DNA from: Streptomyces angustmyceticus
Lineage (GTDB): Bacteria > Actinomycetota > Actinomycetes > Streptomycetales > Streptomycetaceae
NCBI RefSeq assembly: GCF_019933235.1
Contig: NZ_CP082945.1
Coordinates: forward strand, 4,873,501 to 4,937,500
DNA length: 64,000 nt
Reading direction: 5' to 3'
The position numbers were made by a program, and so were the translations under genes. The notes under the pieces were generated by a model that had not been told where the DNA came from, made no database searches, and was given only the letters and a program-made list of their open reading frames with translations. Numbering within the stretch: the first letter of the stretch is position 1; every line of letters begins with the position of its first letter. Below, one piece after another: positions 41,825-51,204 of the stretch.

Positions 41825-42862
41825 ATGGCCAGGCCCAACAAGCGCACCACCCTCCGCGAGGTGGCCGAGGCCACCGGCCTCTCCACCGCGGCCGTCTCCT
41901 ACGCGCTGCGCGGCAAGCACGTCTCGAAGGAAACCGAGGAGCGGGTGCGCAAGGCCGCCGCCGAACTCGGCTACGAGGCCGACCCCATCGCCCGCGCCCT
42001 CGCCAGCGGCCGTACCAGCACGGTCGGGGTGCTCGCCGGCGATCTGCAGGACCTGTGGCAGCAGCAGCTGATGGCGGCGATAGGGCGGGAGCTGCTGGCC
42101 GGCAACCGCTACGCGCTGATCCTCGACGCGGGCGGCGACCCCGGACGCGAGCTGTCCCTCGCCAAGCAACTGCGCGACCAGCGGGTGGACGGCCTGCTGG
42201 TGTCGCCCGTCGACCCGTCCGCCGAGGGCTGGTCGAAGATCGCCGACGCCGTGCCGGTGGTGTCCATCGGCGACGCCCTGAGCCGGGCCCGTACGGCGGG
42301 CGAGGTGCTCTTCGACAACCGGGCCGGCATCGACGCCGTCCTCGACTACCTCCGCGGCCTGGGCCACCGCCGGGTCACCGTGCTGACCCCCACCGGCCCC
42401 TCCACCCCCGACCGCCCCGCCGACGTCTATGTGCGCGAGGCCGCCGACCGGCTCGGCATCGAGGCCGTGGTCCTGCCCTGCCCGCAGGAGCTGGGCGAGG
42501 CGACGGCGATGGCCCGCCGGGTCCTGACCAACAGCCCCGACGGCCGCCGGCCCGCCGGTCCCGCCCCGGCCACCGCCGTCTTCTGCTTCTCCGACTCCAT
42601 CGCGTACGGCGTCTACGCGGCCGCCGCCGAGGCCTCCCTCACCGTCGGCCGCGACCTCTCCGTCGTCGGCTTCGACGACCACCCCGTCTCCCGGGTCCTC
42701 ACCCCGCCGCTCACCACCGTCGACTGGGGCCTGACCGACATCGCCAAGGAGGCCGCCCGCCTGGCCGTCGCCGCCATCGAGGGCCGCCGCGTCCGCCGCA
42801 AACGCATCCTGTGCGCCCCCCGCCTCTCGGAACGCGGCTCGGCGGCGGCACCGCGGGGGTAG
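41825..42862 (+). CDS. LacI-family transcriptional regulator
   Basis: A 345-residue regulator. The N-terminal HTH ([23 protein letters not shown]) and hinge helix (about 50-60, [15 protein letters not shown]) precede a periplasmic-binding-protein-like sensor domain ([17 protein letters not shown], then [16 protein letters not shown] and [16 protein letters not shown]). It probably controls the divergent amidohydrolase-dioxygenase operon through the inverted repeat at 41660-41706. The inducer is unknown. ATG 41825 begins the HTH, and an upstream in-frame extension is not conserved in type. Confidence 0.93.
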   Translation: MARPNKRTTLREVAEATGLSTAAVSYALRGKHVSKETEERVRKAAAELGYEADPIARALASGRTSTVGVLAGDLQDLWQQQLMAAIGRELLAGNRYALILDAGGDPGRELSLAKQLRDQRVDGLLVSPVDPSAEGWSKIADAVPVVSIGDALSRARTAGEVLFDNRAGIDAVLDYLRGLGHRRVTVLTPTGPSTPDRPADVYVREAADRLGIEAVVLPCPQELGEATAMARRVLTNSPDGRRPAGPAPATAVFCFSDSIAYGVYAAAAEASLTVGRDLSVVGFDDHPVSRVLTPPLTTVDWGLTDIAKEAARLAVAAIEGRRVRRKRILCAPRLSERGSAAAPRG

Positions 42863-43005
42863 GGGCGTCCTCGCGCCGAACCCCCGTCCGGGCTCCGGTC
42901 CCGGCTGCGGGGCACCGGGCCGGGGAGCAGACTGGTGCCGGATGCTCCGGTAGCGTCGGGCGCGCGTGCCGGTGGTCGGCCGACGGGCGGAGGTGCGGGT
43001 CCTCG

Positions 43006-44043
43006 ATGAAACGGTCCTCGACGAGCGGAACCACGGCGGACGGCGGGGCGGTGCCCGCCGACGGCGGCGCGGGGGGCGCGCCGCGGGAGCCGGTGGACCT
43101 GCTGGAGGCGTACCGCACCGAACTGACCGGCTACTGCTACCGGATGCTGGGCTCCGCGTTCGAGGCCGAGGACGCCGTGCAGGAGACGATGGTCCGGGCG
43201 TGGCGGAGCTACGACCGGTTCGAGGGGCGGTCCTCCCTGCGGTCCTGGCTGTACCGGATCGCCACCCATGTGTGCCTGGACCTGCTCAAGGGCAGTCAGC
43301 GCCGGGCCCGGCCGATGGACCTCGCCTCCCCGTCGAGCGTGGACACCCCGATCGGCACGGGGCTGCCCGAGACGACCTGGATCGGGCCCGTACCCGACCA
43401 GCGGGTGCTGGCGTCGGCGGGGGACCCGGCGGAGACCGCCGTCGCCCGGGAGACGGTGCGGCTGGCGTTCGTCTCCGCGCTGCAGCGGCTGGCGCCCCGG
43501 CAGCGGGCGGTGCTGATCCTGCGGGAGGTGCTCAGCTGGTCGGCGCGGGAGGTCGCGGAGCTGCTGGACAGCTCGGTGGCCTCGGTCAACAGCGCGCTGC
43601 AACGGGCCCGCGCGACCCTCGCCGCCTCCGGTGACACCGCCGCCGACACCGCGCCGCAGCCGCTGGACGACGCCCAGCAGGCGCTGCTGCGGCGCTATGT
43701 CGACGCCTTCGAACGGTTCGACATGGACGCGCTGACGGCCCTGCTGCACGAGGACTGCACGCTGTCCATGCCGCCGTACGCGCTGTGGCTGCGCGGCCGC
43801 GAGGACCTCGTGAAGTGGCTGCTGGGGCCGGGCTGCGGCTGCGAAGGGTCGCGTCTGGTGCCGGTCGCGGCCAACGGCCGGGCGGCGTTCGGGCAGTACC
43901 GCGCGGACGGCACGCCCTGGGCGATCCAGGTCATCGAGACGGCGGACGGCCGGATCGGTGCGCTGCAGTGCTTCCTGGACACCGAGCGGCTGTTCCCGCT
44001 GTTCGGACTGCCGGCGCGGTACGGCGGCCCGCCGCCCGCGTGA
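43006..44043 (+). CDS. ECF sigma factor with SnoaL-like C-terminal domain
   Basis: A 345-residue sigma-70 family factor of the SigG/SigJ-like ECF type. Region 2 is [20 protein letters not shown] with [12 protein letters not shown]. Region 4 is [20 protein letters not shown], then [15 protein letters not shown]. The C-terminal about 120 residues form an NTF2/SnoaL-like domain ([20 protein letters not shown]), which in this group replaces a separate anti-sigma factor as the likely control element. ATG 43006 follows GGAGG at a rather long distance. No anti-sigma gene adjoins it. Confidence 0.9.
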   Translation: MKRSSTSGTTADGGAVPADGGAGGAPREPVDLLEAYRTELTGYCYRMLGSAFEAEDAVQETMVRAWRSYDRFEGRSSLRSWLYRIATHVCLDLLKGSQRRARPMDLASPSSVDTPIGTGLPETTWIGPVPDQRVLASAGDPAETAVARETVRLAFVSALQRLAPRQRAVLILREVLSWSAREVAELLDSSVASVNSALQRARATLAASGDTAADTAPQPLDDAQQALLRRYVDAFERFDMDALTALLHEDCTLSMPPYALWLRGREDLVKWLLGPGCGCEGSRLVPVAANGRAAFGQYRADGTPWAIQVIETADGRIGALQCFLDTERLFPLFGLPARYGGPPPA

Positions 44044-44064
44044 GGCGCGCGGCGGCGCCGGGCC

Positions 44065-44991
44065 TCAGCCGGCCACGTGCTTCTTGAGCCAGGCGTCGGC
44101 CACCCGGTCCGGGTCCTGCTTCTCCTTGTCGACCAGGCGGTTGAGCTCGGTGAGGTGGGCGGTGGTGAGGGTGTTGCCCAGGCGGGCCAGCGCCTTGCGG
44201 ACCTTGGAGTCGGCCTTGCGGGCGGCGATCAGCGGGACGATGTGCTGCGCCGGGATCAGGTGCTCGGGATCCGCCAGCAGGACCCAGCCGTTCTCCGCGG
44301 TGTCGACGTCGGTGGTGAAGACGTTGCCGACGTCGATGTCGCCCTTCTTCAGCGCGCCCTTGACCAGCGGCCCGGAGGAGTCCAGCGCCTTGAACTCCTT
44401 GAATTCCACGCCGTAGGCGTCCTTGAGACCGACCAGCCCGACGACCCGCTTCTTCATCTCGGCGGCCGCGCCGAACACCAGCTTGCCGTTGACCTTGCGC
44501 AGGTCGGCCAGCGTCTTCAGGCCGTAGCGGTCGGCGGTCGCGCGGGTCACCGCGAAGCTGTCACGGTCCTCGGCGGCCGCGTACGGCAGGACTTCGAGAC
44601 CGTCGGGGAGCACGGCGGCCAGCGCGTTCTGCATCGCGCCCGCCTCGGTCTCGGTGGCCTTCTTGTCGAGGTAGAGCAGCAGGCTGCCCTGGTACTCGGG
44701 GAGCAGGTCGATGTCGCCGGAGCGCAGCGCGGGGACCACGATCTCGCGGGAGCCGAGGTTGGGCTTGACGGTGGCCTTGACCCCGGCGGCGGTCAGCACG
44801 CCCGCGTAGAGGTAGCCGAGGATCTGGTTCTCGGTGAAGTTGGCGGTGCCGATGACCAGCCCGCCGGAGCTGCTCCCGCTGTCGCCGCCGGCGCCGTCCC
44901 CCTTGAGGGAGGTGATGCCGGAGGAGCAGGCGGCCAGCAGCGGGGCCGAGGCGCCGGCGAGGAGGGTGGTCAGGGCGGTACGGCGGTTCAT
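44065..44991 (-). CDS. OpuC/ProX-type quaternary-amine substrate-binding lipoprotein
   Basis: A 308-residue solute receptor. The signal has NRR near the start and lipobox LLAAC (Cys22), so it is lipid-anchored outside the membrane. The OpuAC fold is indicated by GTANFTENQILGYLYAGVL and LGSREIVVPALRSGDIDLLP. Family ligands are glycine betaine, choline, carnitine and related trimethylammonium compounds. The EgtU receptor for ergothioneine belongs to the same superfamily. It is the last gene of the four-gene operon and starts at ATG 44991 with GGAG upstream. Confidence 0.9.
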   Translation of the reverse strand: MNRRTALTTLLAGASAPLLAACSSGITSLKGDGAGGDSGSSSGGLVIGTANFTENQILGYLYAGVLTAAGVKATVKPNLGSREIVVPALRSGDIDLLPEYQGSLLLYLDKKATETEAGAMQNALAAVLPDGLEVLPYAAAEDRDSFAVTRATADRYGLKTLADLRKVNGKLVFGAAAEMKKRVVGLVGLKDAYGVEFKEFKALDSSGPLVKGALKKGDIDVGNVFTTDVDTAENGWVLLADPEHLIPAQHIVPLIAARKADSKVRKALARLGNTLTTAHLTELNRLVDKEKQDPDRVADAWLKKHVAG

Positions 44992-45035
44992 GGGCGGGCT
45001 CCTCGGTGCGTACGTAGGGGCGGGGCGGCGGGCGC

Positions 45036-45707
45036 TCAGCGGGCGGTGGCCGGGCGGCCGCGGAACAGCAGCCGCGTCAGGCCGCCCAGGGCCAGGTCGG
45101 CGACCACGGCGAGCACGGCGACCAGGGCCGCACCGCCGAGCACCTGCACCAGGTCGCGCTGCGCCAGCCCGTCGAAGACATAGCGGCCCAGCCCGCCGAA
45201 GCTGACGTAGGCGGCGATGGTGGCGGTGGCGACGACCTGCACGGTCGCCAGCCGCACACCGGTCATGATCAGCGGGAGGGCGAGCGGGAGTTCCACCTGC
45301 CACAGGACCTGGTGGCCGCGCAGCCCCACGCCCTTTGCGGCGTCCTTGACCTCGGGGTCGACGGCGGCCATCCCCGCGTACGTATTGGTGATGATCACCG
45401 GCACGGCGAGCGCGACCAGCGAGACGTACACCGGCCACACGCTCAGCCCGCCCGCGAGGAACACCAGGGTGACCAGGCCGACGGTGGGCAGCGCCCGGCC
45501 GAAGGAGGAGAGGTTGACGGCGAGGAAGGCGCCGCGGCCGGTGTGCCCGATGAGCAGGCCGACGGGCAGCGCGATCACGGCCGCGGCGAGGGTGGCGAGC
45601 AGCGAGTACTCCAGGTGCTCCAGGACGCGGGCGGCGATGCCCTCGGGGCCCGACCACTGGGCCGGACTGGTCAGCCAGGTGAGGAGGTTCTTCAGCAGTT
45701 CGAGCAT
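45036..45707 (-). CDS. OpuC-type ABC permease (second)
   Basis: A 223-residue permease with about five membrane helices. The EAA coupling motif is in VDPEVKDAAKGVGLRGHQVL. The helix SLLATLAAAVIALPVGLLIG and the ATIAAYVSFGGLGRYVF segment are typical of OpuCB/OpuCD. It pairs with the preceding permease to form the channel. Only seven bases separate it from the upstream gene. Confidence 0.92.
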   Translation of the reverse strand: MLELLKNLLTWLTSPAQWSGPEGIAARVLEHLEYSLLATLAAAVIALPVGLLIGHTGRGAFLAVNLSSFGRALPTVGLVTLVFLAGGLSVWPVYVSLVALAVPVIITNTYAGMAAVDPEVKDAAKGVGLRGHQVLWQVELPLALPLIMTGVRLATVQVVATATIAAYVSFGGLGRYVFDGLAQRDLVQVLGGAALVAVLAVVADLALGGLTRLLFRGRPATAR

Positions 45708-45714
45708 CGGTGCG

Positions 45715-46389
45715 TCACGCCGCCTTCCGCCGCATGAAGGTGCGCTGCCGGGAGGTGCCGCGCCGCCAGGGCGTGCACAGCCACTGGACGGTCACCAGCA
45801 GCGCGTCGGCGACCAGGGCGAGCAGCAGGGTCAGGGCCACCCCGGCGACGACCGGGGTGGGGAAGTTGCGCTGGAAGCCGTCGGTGAAGAGCTGGCCGAG
45901 ACCGCCGTAGCCGATGTAACTCGCCACGCTGACCAGGGAGATGGACATGACGGTGGCGACCCGTACGCCCGCCATGATCACGGGGAGGGCGAGCGGCAGC
46001 TCGACGGTGAGCAGGGTGCGCAGCGGCCGGGTCCCCATGGCCCGGGACGCCTCACGGACCTTGGCGGGCACCGCGTCCAGGCCCTCGACGGTGTTCCGCA
46101 CCAGCACCACCAGGGTGTACGCGGTCAGGCCGACGATCGCGGTGGTGCGGGTGAGGCCGGTGACCGGCAGGAGGAGGACGAAGAAGGCGAGGGAGGGGAT
46201 GGTGTAGAGGATGTTGGACGCGCCGAGGATGACGCCGCGCAGCGGCCGTACCCGGTGTGCGAGGACCGCCAGGGGCAGGGCGATCAGCAGGCCGAGGACG
46301 ACGGCGGGGACGGCGGTGGCGAGGTGGTCCGCGGTCAGGCGGGCCATCTCGTCGGCGTGGTCGGGGAACCAGCCCCATTCGAGGGTCAT
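45715..46389 (-). CDS. OpuC-type ABC permease (first)
   Basis: A 224-residue permease. The EAA motif region is VPAKVREASRAMGTRPLRTL and the family ending is VASYIGYGGLGQLFTDGF. It has about five to six helices beginning HLATAVPAVVLGLLIALPLA. Its ATG overlaps the ATPase stop by four bases (ATGA), so production is coupled. It forms a heterodimeric membrane domain with the next gene product. Confidence 0.92.
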   Translation of the reverse strand: MTLEWGWFPDHADEMARLTADHLATAVPAVVLGLLIALPLAVLAHRVRPLRGVILGASNILYTIPSLAFFVLLLPVTGLTRTTAIVGLTAYTLVVLVRNTVEGLDAVPAKVREASRAMGTRPLRTLLTVELPLALPVIMAGVRVATVMSISLVSVASYIGYGGLGQLFTDGFQRNFPTPVVAGVALTLLLALVADALLVTVQWLCTPWRRGTSRQRTFMRRKAA

Positions 46390-47621
46390 GCGGGGCGCTC
46401 CGTGGCGGCGGAGGGGGAGGCCGCGCCGGGGGCGGTGTCCTCGGGGGCGGTCTCGGACGCGGTTTTCGCGACGGGTGCCGTGGGGGCGGCGTTCGCGGTG
46501 GCCGCGGCCCGGCCCGCCTCTGCCCGGCCCGCCTCCGCGTGGCTGCGGCCCGCCCGGTCGTGGATGGCGTCGCGGGAGGTGAGGCCGGTCAGGACGCCGT
46601 CCTCGGTGACCCGGGCGACCGCGGCGGCGGGGGAGGAGACCGCCTCGTTGAGCGCGGAGAGCAGCGAATCGCTGTCGCGCAGCGGCCGTACGTCCTCCAG
46701 CGGGGCCTCGCCGGCCGTCCCGCCGGCCGGCAGCGCGTCGGTGTCCAGCCACCCCAGCGGCTCCCCGCGCGGGGAGGTCACCAGGCGCCAGCGGCCACCG
46801 TTGCGGGGTATCCCGCCGACCGGCTCGTCCGCGCGTATCGCCCGGCCGGGGGCGTACGGGACGTCCGCGAGGGTGGTGAGCGAGAGCAGCTTCAGGCCGC
46901 GTTCGGCGCCCAGGAAGCCGGCGACGAAGTCGTCGGCGGGGCGGGCCAGCAGCTCGGCGGGCTCGGCGCACTGGACGAGCCGGCCGCCGGTGCGGAAGAC
47001 CGCGATCCGGTCGCCCAGCCGGACGGCCTCGTCGATGTCGTGGGTCACGAAGACGACGGTCTTGCGCAGCTCCTCCTGGAGCCGCAGCAGCTCGTTCTGC
47101 AGCTGGGTGCGGACGACCGGGTCGACGGCGCCGAACGGCTCGTCCATCAGCAGCACGGGCGGGTCGGCGGCGAGCGCGCGGGCGACGCCGACGCGCTGCT
47201 GCTGGCCGCCGGAGAGCTGGTGCGGATAGCGCTTGCCGGCGTCGGCGGGCAGTCCGACCAGCTCCAGCAGTTCGGCGGCGCGGGCGCGGGCCTTGCGCTT
47301 GCCCCAGCCCAGCAGCAGGGGGACCGTCGCGATGTTGTCCAGGATCGTACGGTGAGGGAAGAGACCGGACTGCTGGATGACGTAACCGATGCCGCGACGC
47401 AGCTCGGCGGCGTCCGCCTCCAGGATGTCGCGGCCGCCGACGCTGATCCTGCCGGAGGTCGGCTCGACCATGCGGTTGACCATCCGCAGGGTGGTGGTCT
47501 TGCCGCAGCCCGACGAGCCGACGAGGACGGTGACACCGCCCTCGGGGAGGTCCAGGGACAGCTCGTCCACGGCGGTGGTGCCATTCGGGTATCGCTTGCT
47601 GACTGCGTCGAACTTGATCAT
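46386..47621 (-). CDS. OpuC/ProV-type ABC ATPase
   Basis: A 411-residue ATPase energising the quaternary-amine importer. Walker A is LVGSSGCGKTTTLRMVN, the signature is LSGGQQQRVGVARALA, and Walker B is PPVLLMDEPFGAVD with the switch His in VFVTHDIDEA. After residue about 240 comes a C-terminal extension with a CBS-like part (VTEDGVLTGLTSRDAIHDR), the usual ionic-strength or ligand sensor of this family, then an Ala/Pro/Thr-rich tail. ATG 47621 has AAGGGG upstream. It is the first gene of the operon and diverges from the lyase-family gene. Confidence 0.93.
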   Translation of the reverse strand: MIKFDAVSKRYPNGTTAVDELSLDLPEGGVTVLVGSSGCGKTTTLRMVNRMVEPTSGRISVGGRDILEADAAELRRGIGYVIQQSGLFPHRTILDNIATVPLLLGWGKRKARARAAELLELVGLPADAGKRYPHQLSGGQQQRVGVARALAADPPVLLMDEPFGAVDPVVRTQLQNELLRLQEELRKTVVFVTHDIDEAVRLGDRIAVFRTGGRLVQCAEPAELLARPADDFVAGFLGAERGLKLLSLTTLADVPYAPGRAIRADEPVGGIPRNGGRWRLVTSPRGEPLGWLDTDALPAGGTAGEAPLEDVRPLRDSDSLLSALNEAVSSPAAAVARVTEDGVLTGLTSRDAIHDRAGRSHAEAGRAEAGRAAATANAAPTAPVAKTASETAPEDTAPGAASPSAATERPA

Positions 47622-47640
47622 CCGCTGCCCCTTGCCCGGC

Positions 47641-47698
47641 CTGCATAGTGTCATGCAGAGTCATAGGCGCGTGAATAGAAGTCAATAGGCGGAAGTGA
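47641..47698 (-). promoter_or_regulatory. OpuC-type operon promoter with shared TTGAC..ATTCA element
   Basis: Read on the minus strand: TTGACT (47685-47680), 17 bases, GACTCT (47662-47657), then CTGCATGA. TATTCA follows the -35 after two bases. A hexamer inverted repeat CTGCAT/ATGCAG (47641-47658) covers the expected start site. The whole block aligns with the NCS1 permease promoter (40052-40100). The -35 and TATTCA pairing also occurs before hutU. Confidence 0.7.
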
Positions 47699-47794
47699 AT
47701 CGCCTGTTACCTCGCCTGTTGGTTCGACTCACCGTACGGAACGAGGTGTCGGACTTCGATCCACAAAGCGCGTTATAAGAGGGAGTTGAGCCCC

Positions 47795-49291
47795 TTGGTT
47801 TCCCACATGCTGGACAGCGGCCCCCGCACGGGCCGGCGCGTCACGCTCGACGGCACCGGTCTGCACAGCGCCGACATCGCCGCCCTCGCCCAGCGCACCG
47901 CGCATCCCACGGCGCCCGACCCCAAGGCCCTCGCCCGCGCCGAGGAGTCCTGGGAGACCGCGCGCCGCCTGGCCGCCACCGGCCGGGTCTACGGACGCAG
48001 CACCGGCGTCGGCGCCAACCGCACGGAGGACGTCGGCGCCGCGGACGCCGACCACGGACTGCGGCTGCTGCGCAGCCACGCCGGCGCGATCGGCGACCCG
48101 CTGCCCGCCCGCGAGGTCCGCGCCATGCTCGCGGTGCGCGCCAACCAGCTGCTGGCGGGCGGCGCCGGCCTGAACCCCGCCGTCATCACCTCCCTGCTCG
48201 CCGCCCTGGACGCCGGCGCGCACCCCGTCGTCAACGAACACGGCGCCGTCGGCACCGGCGACCTGGCCGCGCTCGCCCAGACCGGACTCGCGCTGGCCGG
48301 CGAACACCCCTGGCACTGCGCGTCCGGCGGCCGGGCCCCCGCCCCCATCACCCTCGACAACAACGACGCCCTCGCCCTGATCAGCAGCAACGCCCTCACC
48401 CTCGGGCAGGCCGCGCTCGCCCTCGACGAACTGCGCCGCCTGCTGGCCGCGGCCCTCCCCGTCGCCGCCCTCTCCCTGCTCGCGGTCGGCGGCTCGTACG
48501 AGCCCTTCGCCGAGCCGGTCATGCTCGCCCGCCCGCACCCCGGCTCCGCGGCCGCCGCCACCCGGCTGCGCGCCCTGACCGGCGTGCCGCCCCGCCCGGC
48601 CCCGCCCCTCGGCCGCATCCAGGACCCGTACGGCTTCCGCTGCATCCCGCAGATACACGGCCCGGCGCTGGACGCCGCCGACACCCTGGACGGGGTGCTG
48701 ACCGTCGAGGTGAACGCGGCCGCCGAGAACCCCCTGATCAGCATCGAGGACCAGGCCGCCTACCACCACGGCAACTTCTACGCCGCCCACGTCGCGCTCG
48801 CCCTGGACGCCTTCCGGCTCGCCGTGCTGCAGACCGCCCAGCTGTCCACCGCCCGGCTCGCCGCGCTCTCCGAGCCCGACTTCACCCGGCTGCGGCCCTT
48901 CCTGGGCGACCCGGCGCCCGCCAGCTCGGGCGTGATGATCCTCGAATACGCGGCCGGCGCGGCCCTCGGCGAGATGCGGGCGGTCTCCCAGCCGGCCACG
49001 CTCGGCCACACCGTGCTCTCCCGCGGCGTCGAGGAACAGGCCAGCTTCGCCTCCCTCGGCGCCCGCCAGACGCTGCGCGCCTGCACCTCCTACCGCCAGA
49101 TCCTCGCCTGCGAACTGGTCGCCGCCGTACGGGCCCTGCGGATGCGCTCCCTGGAACCCGACCCGGACGCTCCGCTCGCCGCCGTCTACGCCGTCGCCGC
49201 CGACGCCCTCGACCCGCGGATGGAGGACCGCCCGCTGACCGACGACGTGGCGGTGGCGGCGGGGCTGCTGGACGGGGTGGCGGGGTGGTGA
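47795..49291 (+). CDS. HAL/PAL-family lyase-like protein lacking the MIO triad
   Basis: About 498 residues, the length of histidine ammonia-lyase, with much of the fold's fingerprint: VYGRSTGVGANR (the catalytic Tyr loop), IQDPYGFRCIPQIHG, AAAENPLI and a late SRGVEEQASFASLG. Where HAL has Gly-Ser-Val-Gly-Ala-Ser-Gly-Asp-Leu, this protein reads GAVGTGDL (Gly153-Thr154-Gly155). One residue is missing and the Ser that forms the MIO cofactor is Thr. It is therefore unlikely to be a classical ammonia-lyase. MIO-less relatives such as ergothionase eliminate trimethylamine. TTG 47795 is chosen for its GGGAG spacing. TTG 47786 and ATG 47807 are alternatives. Confidence 0.85.
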   Translation: MVSHMLDSGPRTGRRVTLDGTGLHSADIAALAQRTAHPTAPDPKALARAEESWETARRLAATGRVYGRSTGVGANRTEDVGAADADHGLRLLRSHAGAIGDPLPAREVRAMLAVRANQLLAGGAGLNPAVITSLLAALDAGAHPVVNEHGAVGTGDLAALAQTGLALAGEHPWHCASGGRAPAPITLDNNDALALISSNALTLGQAALALDELRRLLAAALPVAALSLLAVGGSYEPFAEPVMLARPHPGSAAAATRLRALTGVPPRPAPPLGRIQDPYGFRCIPQIHGPALDAADTLDGVLTVEVNAAAENPLISIEDQAAYHHGNFYAAHVALALDAFRLAVLQTAQLSTARLAALSEPDFTRLRPFLGDPAPASSGVMILEYAAGAALGEMRAVSQPATLGHTVLSRGVEEQASFASLGARQTLRACTSYRQILACELVAAVRALRMRSLEPDPDAPLAAVYAVAADALDPRMEDRPLTDDVAVAAGLLDGVAGW

Positions 49292-49420
49292 GGTGAGGCC
49301 CGGAGTGGGAGAGGGGGACGGCCGGATCGCGTCGCGTAGCGCGGGCCGGACCGGGCCAGGAATTCCGTACAGTCGGTCGACACAGGACAAGGCCCCCGAC
49401 CGGGCCGGGAAGAAGAGGCG

Positions 49421-50488
49421 ATGAGCGGGGACGGGGACAACGGCGCCGGTGCCGCCGGCACGGCCGGCGACGAGCCGAGGAACACCGGCGGCGCGGCCGG
49501 CGAGGGCACGAACGCCGCGGGCGGGCCCGGGAACGGCGGGTCCGGGAACGGTGCGCGCGGCAAGGGCGCGGGGAGCGACGGCGCGCGGGGCGACGACGTG
49601 CGCGGCGGCGGGGCGAGCGGCGAGGCGGCGGCGGGTGATGCCGCCGGCGGCGCGGACACCGGTACCGCCGCCCGCCTCCAGAAGCTCTTCGAGGGCCACC
49701 GGCTGACCCCGACCCAGCGCCGGATCGCCCACTGCATGGTGCGCCGGGCCGCCGACGCGCCCTTCCTCTCCAGCGTCGAACTGGCCGAACTGGCCGGCGT
49801 CAGCCAGCCGTCCGTCACCCGCTTCGCCGTCGCCCTCGGCTTCGACGGCTACCCGGCGCTGCGCCGGCACCTGCGCGAGGTCGCCCCCACGGACAGGTCC
49901 GGCGACACCGGCTCCGCGAACGAGTACCAGCAGGCCGTCCAGGCCGAGATCGACAACCTCCGCCAGCTCGCCGCCGCCTTCGCCGACCCCTCGCCGGTCA
50001 TCGAGGCCGGCCGCCTCCTCGCCGCCTCCCGGCCGCTGCCCGTCCTCGGGCTGCGCGCCGCCACCGCCCAGGCCGCCGGCTTCAGCTACTTCGCCCGCAA
50101 GGTCCACCCCGACGTCCGTCTCCTGGACGAGGGCGGCACCATGCTCACCGACCGCATCGACGCCGCCGTACGGGCCGGCGCGGACGCACTGCTCTGCTTC
50201 GCCCTGCCTCGCCACCCCCGCGAGGTGGTCGACGCCCTCGACTACGCCCGTACGGCCGGCCTGACCGTCGTCACCGTCGCCGACAGCGCCTTCGCCCCCG
50301 TCGCCCACCACACCGACCTGCTCCTCCCGGCCCCCGTCGGCACCGGCCTGGCCTTCGACACGGCCTGCGCCCCCATGCTCCTGGGCCGCGTCCTGCTGGA
50401 GGCGATGTGCGACGCCCTCCCGGACGCCCAGGCCCGCCTGGAGGAATTCGACGCGGGGGCGGCGGCCCGGGGGCTGTTCGTGGAGTGA
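49421..50488 (+). CDS. MurR/RpiR-family transcriptional regulator
   Basis: A 355-residue regulator. After an unusual Gly/Ala/Asp-rich low-complexity N-terminus of about 75 residues comes the RpiR HTH (LTPTQRRIAHCMVRRA, then SSVELAELAGVSQPSVTRFA). A SIS domain follows (LPVLGLRAATAQAAGFSYFA, then ADALLCFALPRHPREVVDAL). SIS domains usually bind phosphosugars, but several RpiR proteins regulate amino-acid or betaine use. It follows the MIO-less lyase gene by 129 bases on the same strand, so it is the best local candidate for controlling that gene and the divergent transporter. Confidence 0.93.
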   Translation: MSGDGDNGAGAAGTAGDEPRNTGGAAGEGTNAAGGPGNGGSGNGARGKGAGSDGARGDDVRGGGASGEAAAGDAAGGADTGTAARLQKLFEGHRLTPTQRRIAHCMVRRAADAPFLSSVELAELAGVSQPSVTRFAVALGFDGYPALRRHLREVAPTDRSGDTGSANEYQQAVQAEIDNLRQLAAAFADPSPVIEAGRLLAASRPLPVLGLRAATAQAAGFSYFARKVHPDVRLLDEGGTMLTDRIDAAVRAGADALLCFALPRHPREVVDALDYARTAGLTVVTVADSAFAPVAHHTDLLLPAPVGTGLAFDTACAPMLLGRVLLEAMCDALPDAQARLEEFDAGAAARGLFVE

Positions 50489-50490
50489 GG

Positions 50491-50535
50491 TGTGCCGCAC
50501 GGGTGCGCCGCACGGATGTGCCGCACGGGTGCGCC
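50491..50535 (+). repeat. 19-bp direct repeat
   Basis: TGTGCCGCACGGGTGCGCC occurs at 50491-50509 and 50517-50535, just after the RpiR stop codon. A third partial unit (GCCGCACGGA) lies between them. Confidence 0.85.
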
Positions 50536-50574
50536 TGGTGGGAACGGAGCGGTCTCGGGGCGAGGAGGTCTGTC

Positions 50575-51204
50575 GTGGGGCACGGGGCGTATGCGCTGGC
50601 GCGGGTGGCTGTGGTGGTGCGGGCGCCGGCGGGCTGGCTGTGGTGGCCGGGGCTGCTGGCCGCCGGGATCGGGGCACTGGTGCCCGGGCTGACCGGGCGG
50701 ACGGTCGGGCTGGCGGCAGGGGCGGCGCTCTGCGCGGCCGCGGCCCTGGTGGTGTTCCTGGCCCGGCGCGGCCGGTACGCGGCGCTGGCGCGGGACGCGT
50801 CACGGGCCGGCAAGGCCGTCATCCTCCAGGACCGGGCGGTCACCGTCCGGGTCTGGCGGCGGGCGCACCGCTGGTGGCTGCTGGGCGCCTTCCTTGCGGC
50901 GGTCGGCACGTCGTGCGCGCTGCCGGCGGCCGGCGGGCTGTTGATGGCCGGGGCCGCGCTCGGCCTGTGGGGCAAGGCACTGTGGCTGGGCCGCTGGGAG
51001 CGGGAACACGAGACGCTGCTGTGGGTACGGACGGAAGCCGCCGGACGCGGCGGCGCGGCGGGCAAGGACGTCCGCGCCTACGCCCTGACCGGGACGGCCG
51101 CGGGCGATGCCCGGCCCGGCGGGGCCCGGCGCGGCGGAGCCCGGCGTGGCGAAGCGGCGGGAGCCGCCGGTCGGCGGACCGGGGGATTGCGGGCCGGTCG
51201 CTGA
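50575..51204 (+). CDS. Small integral membrane protein of unknown function
   Basis: A 209-residue protein I do not recognise. Four hydrophobic segments are visible: WLWWPGLLAAGIGALVPGL, GLAAGAALCAAAALVVFLA, WLLGAFLAAVGTSCALPAA and GLLMAGAALGLWGKALWLG. Between the second and third is a soluble loop (YAALARDASRAGKAVILQDR). The last about 40 residues are Gly/Ala/Arg-rich and probably disordered. GTG 50575 follows GGAGG by seven bases. The 246 bases after it hold several CTACCGC words but no gene. Confidence 0.75.
   Translation: MGHGAYALARVAVVVRAPAGWLWWPGLLAAGIGALVPGLTGRTVGLAAGAALCAAAALVVFLARRGRYAALARDASRAGKAVILQDRAVTVRVWRRAHRWWLLGAFLAAVGTSCALPAAGGLLMAGAALGLWGKALWLGRWEREHETLLWVRTEAAGRGGAAGKDVRAYALTGTAAGDARPGGARRGGARRGEAAGAAGRRTGGLRAGR

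Noticed and set aside
50491-50535. 19-bp direct repeat as an attachment site or operator
   Set aside because: No mobile-element gene is nearby and the words are simple GC-rich repeats directly after a stop codon, so local duplication is enough.
47729-50803. 1024-codon minus-strand frame across the lyase-like and RpiR genes
   Set aside because: It spans two well-supported plus-strand genes and their spacer. Its composition is low complexity and no start has a ribosome site.
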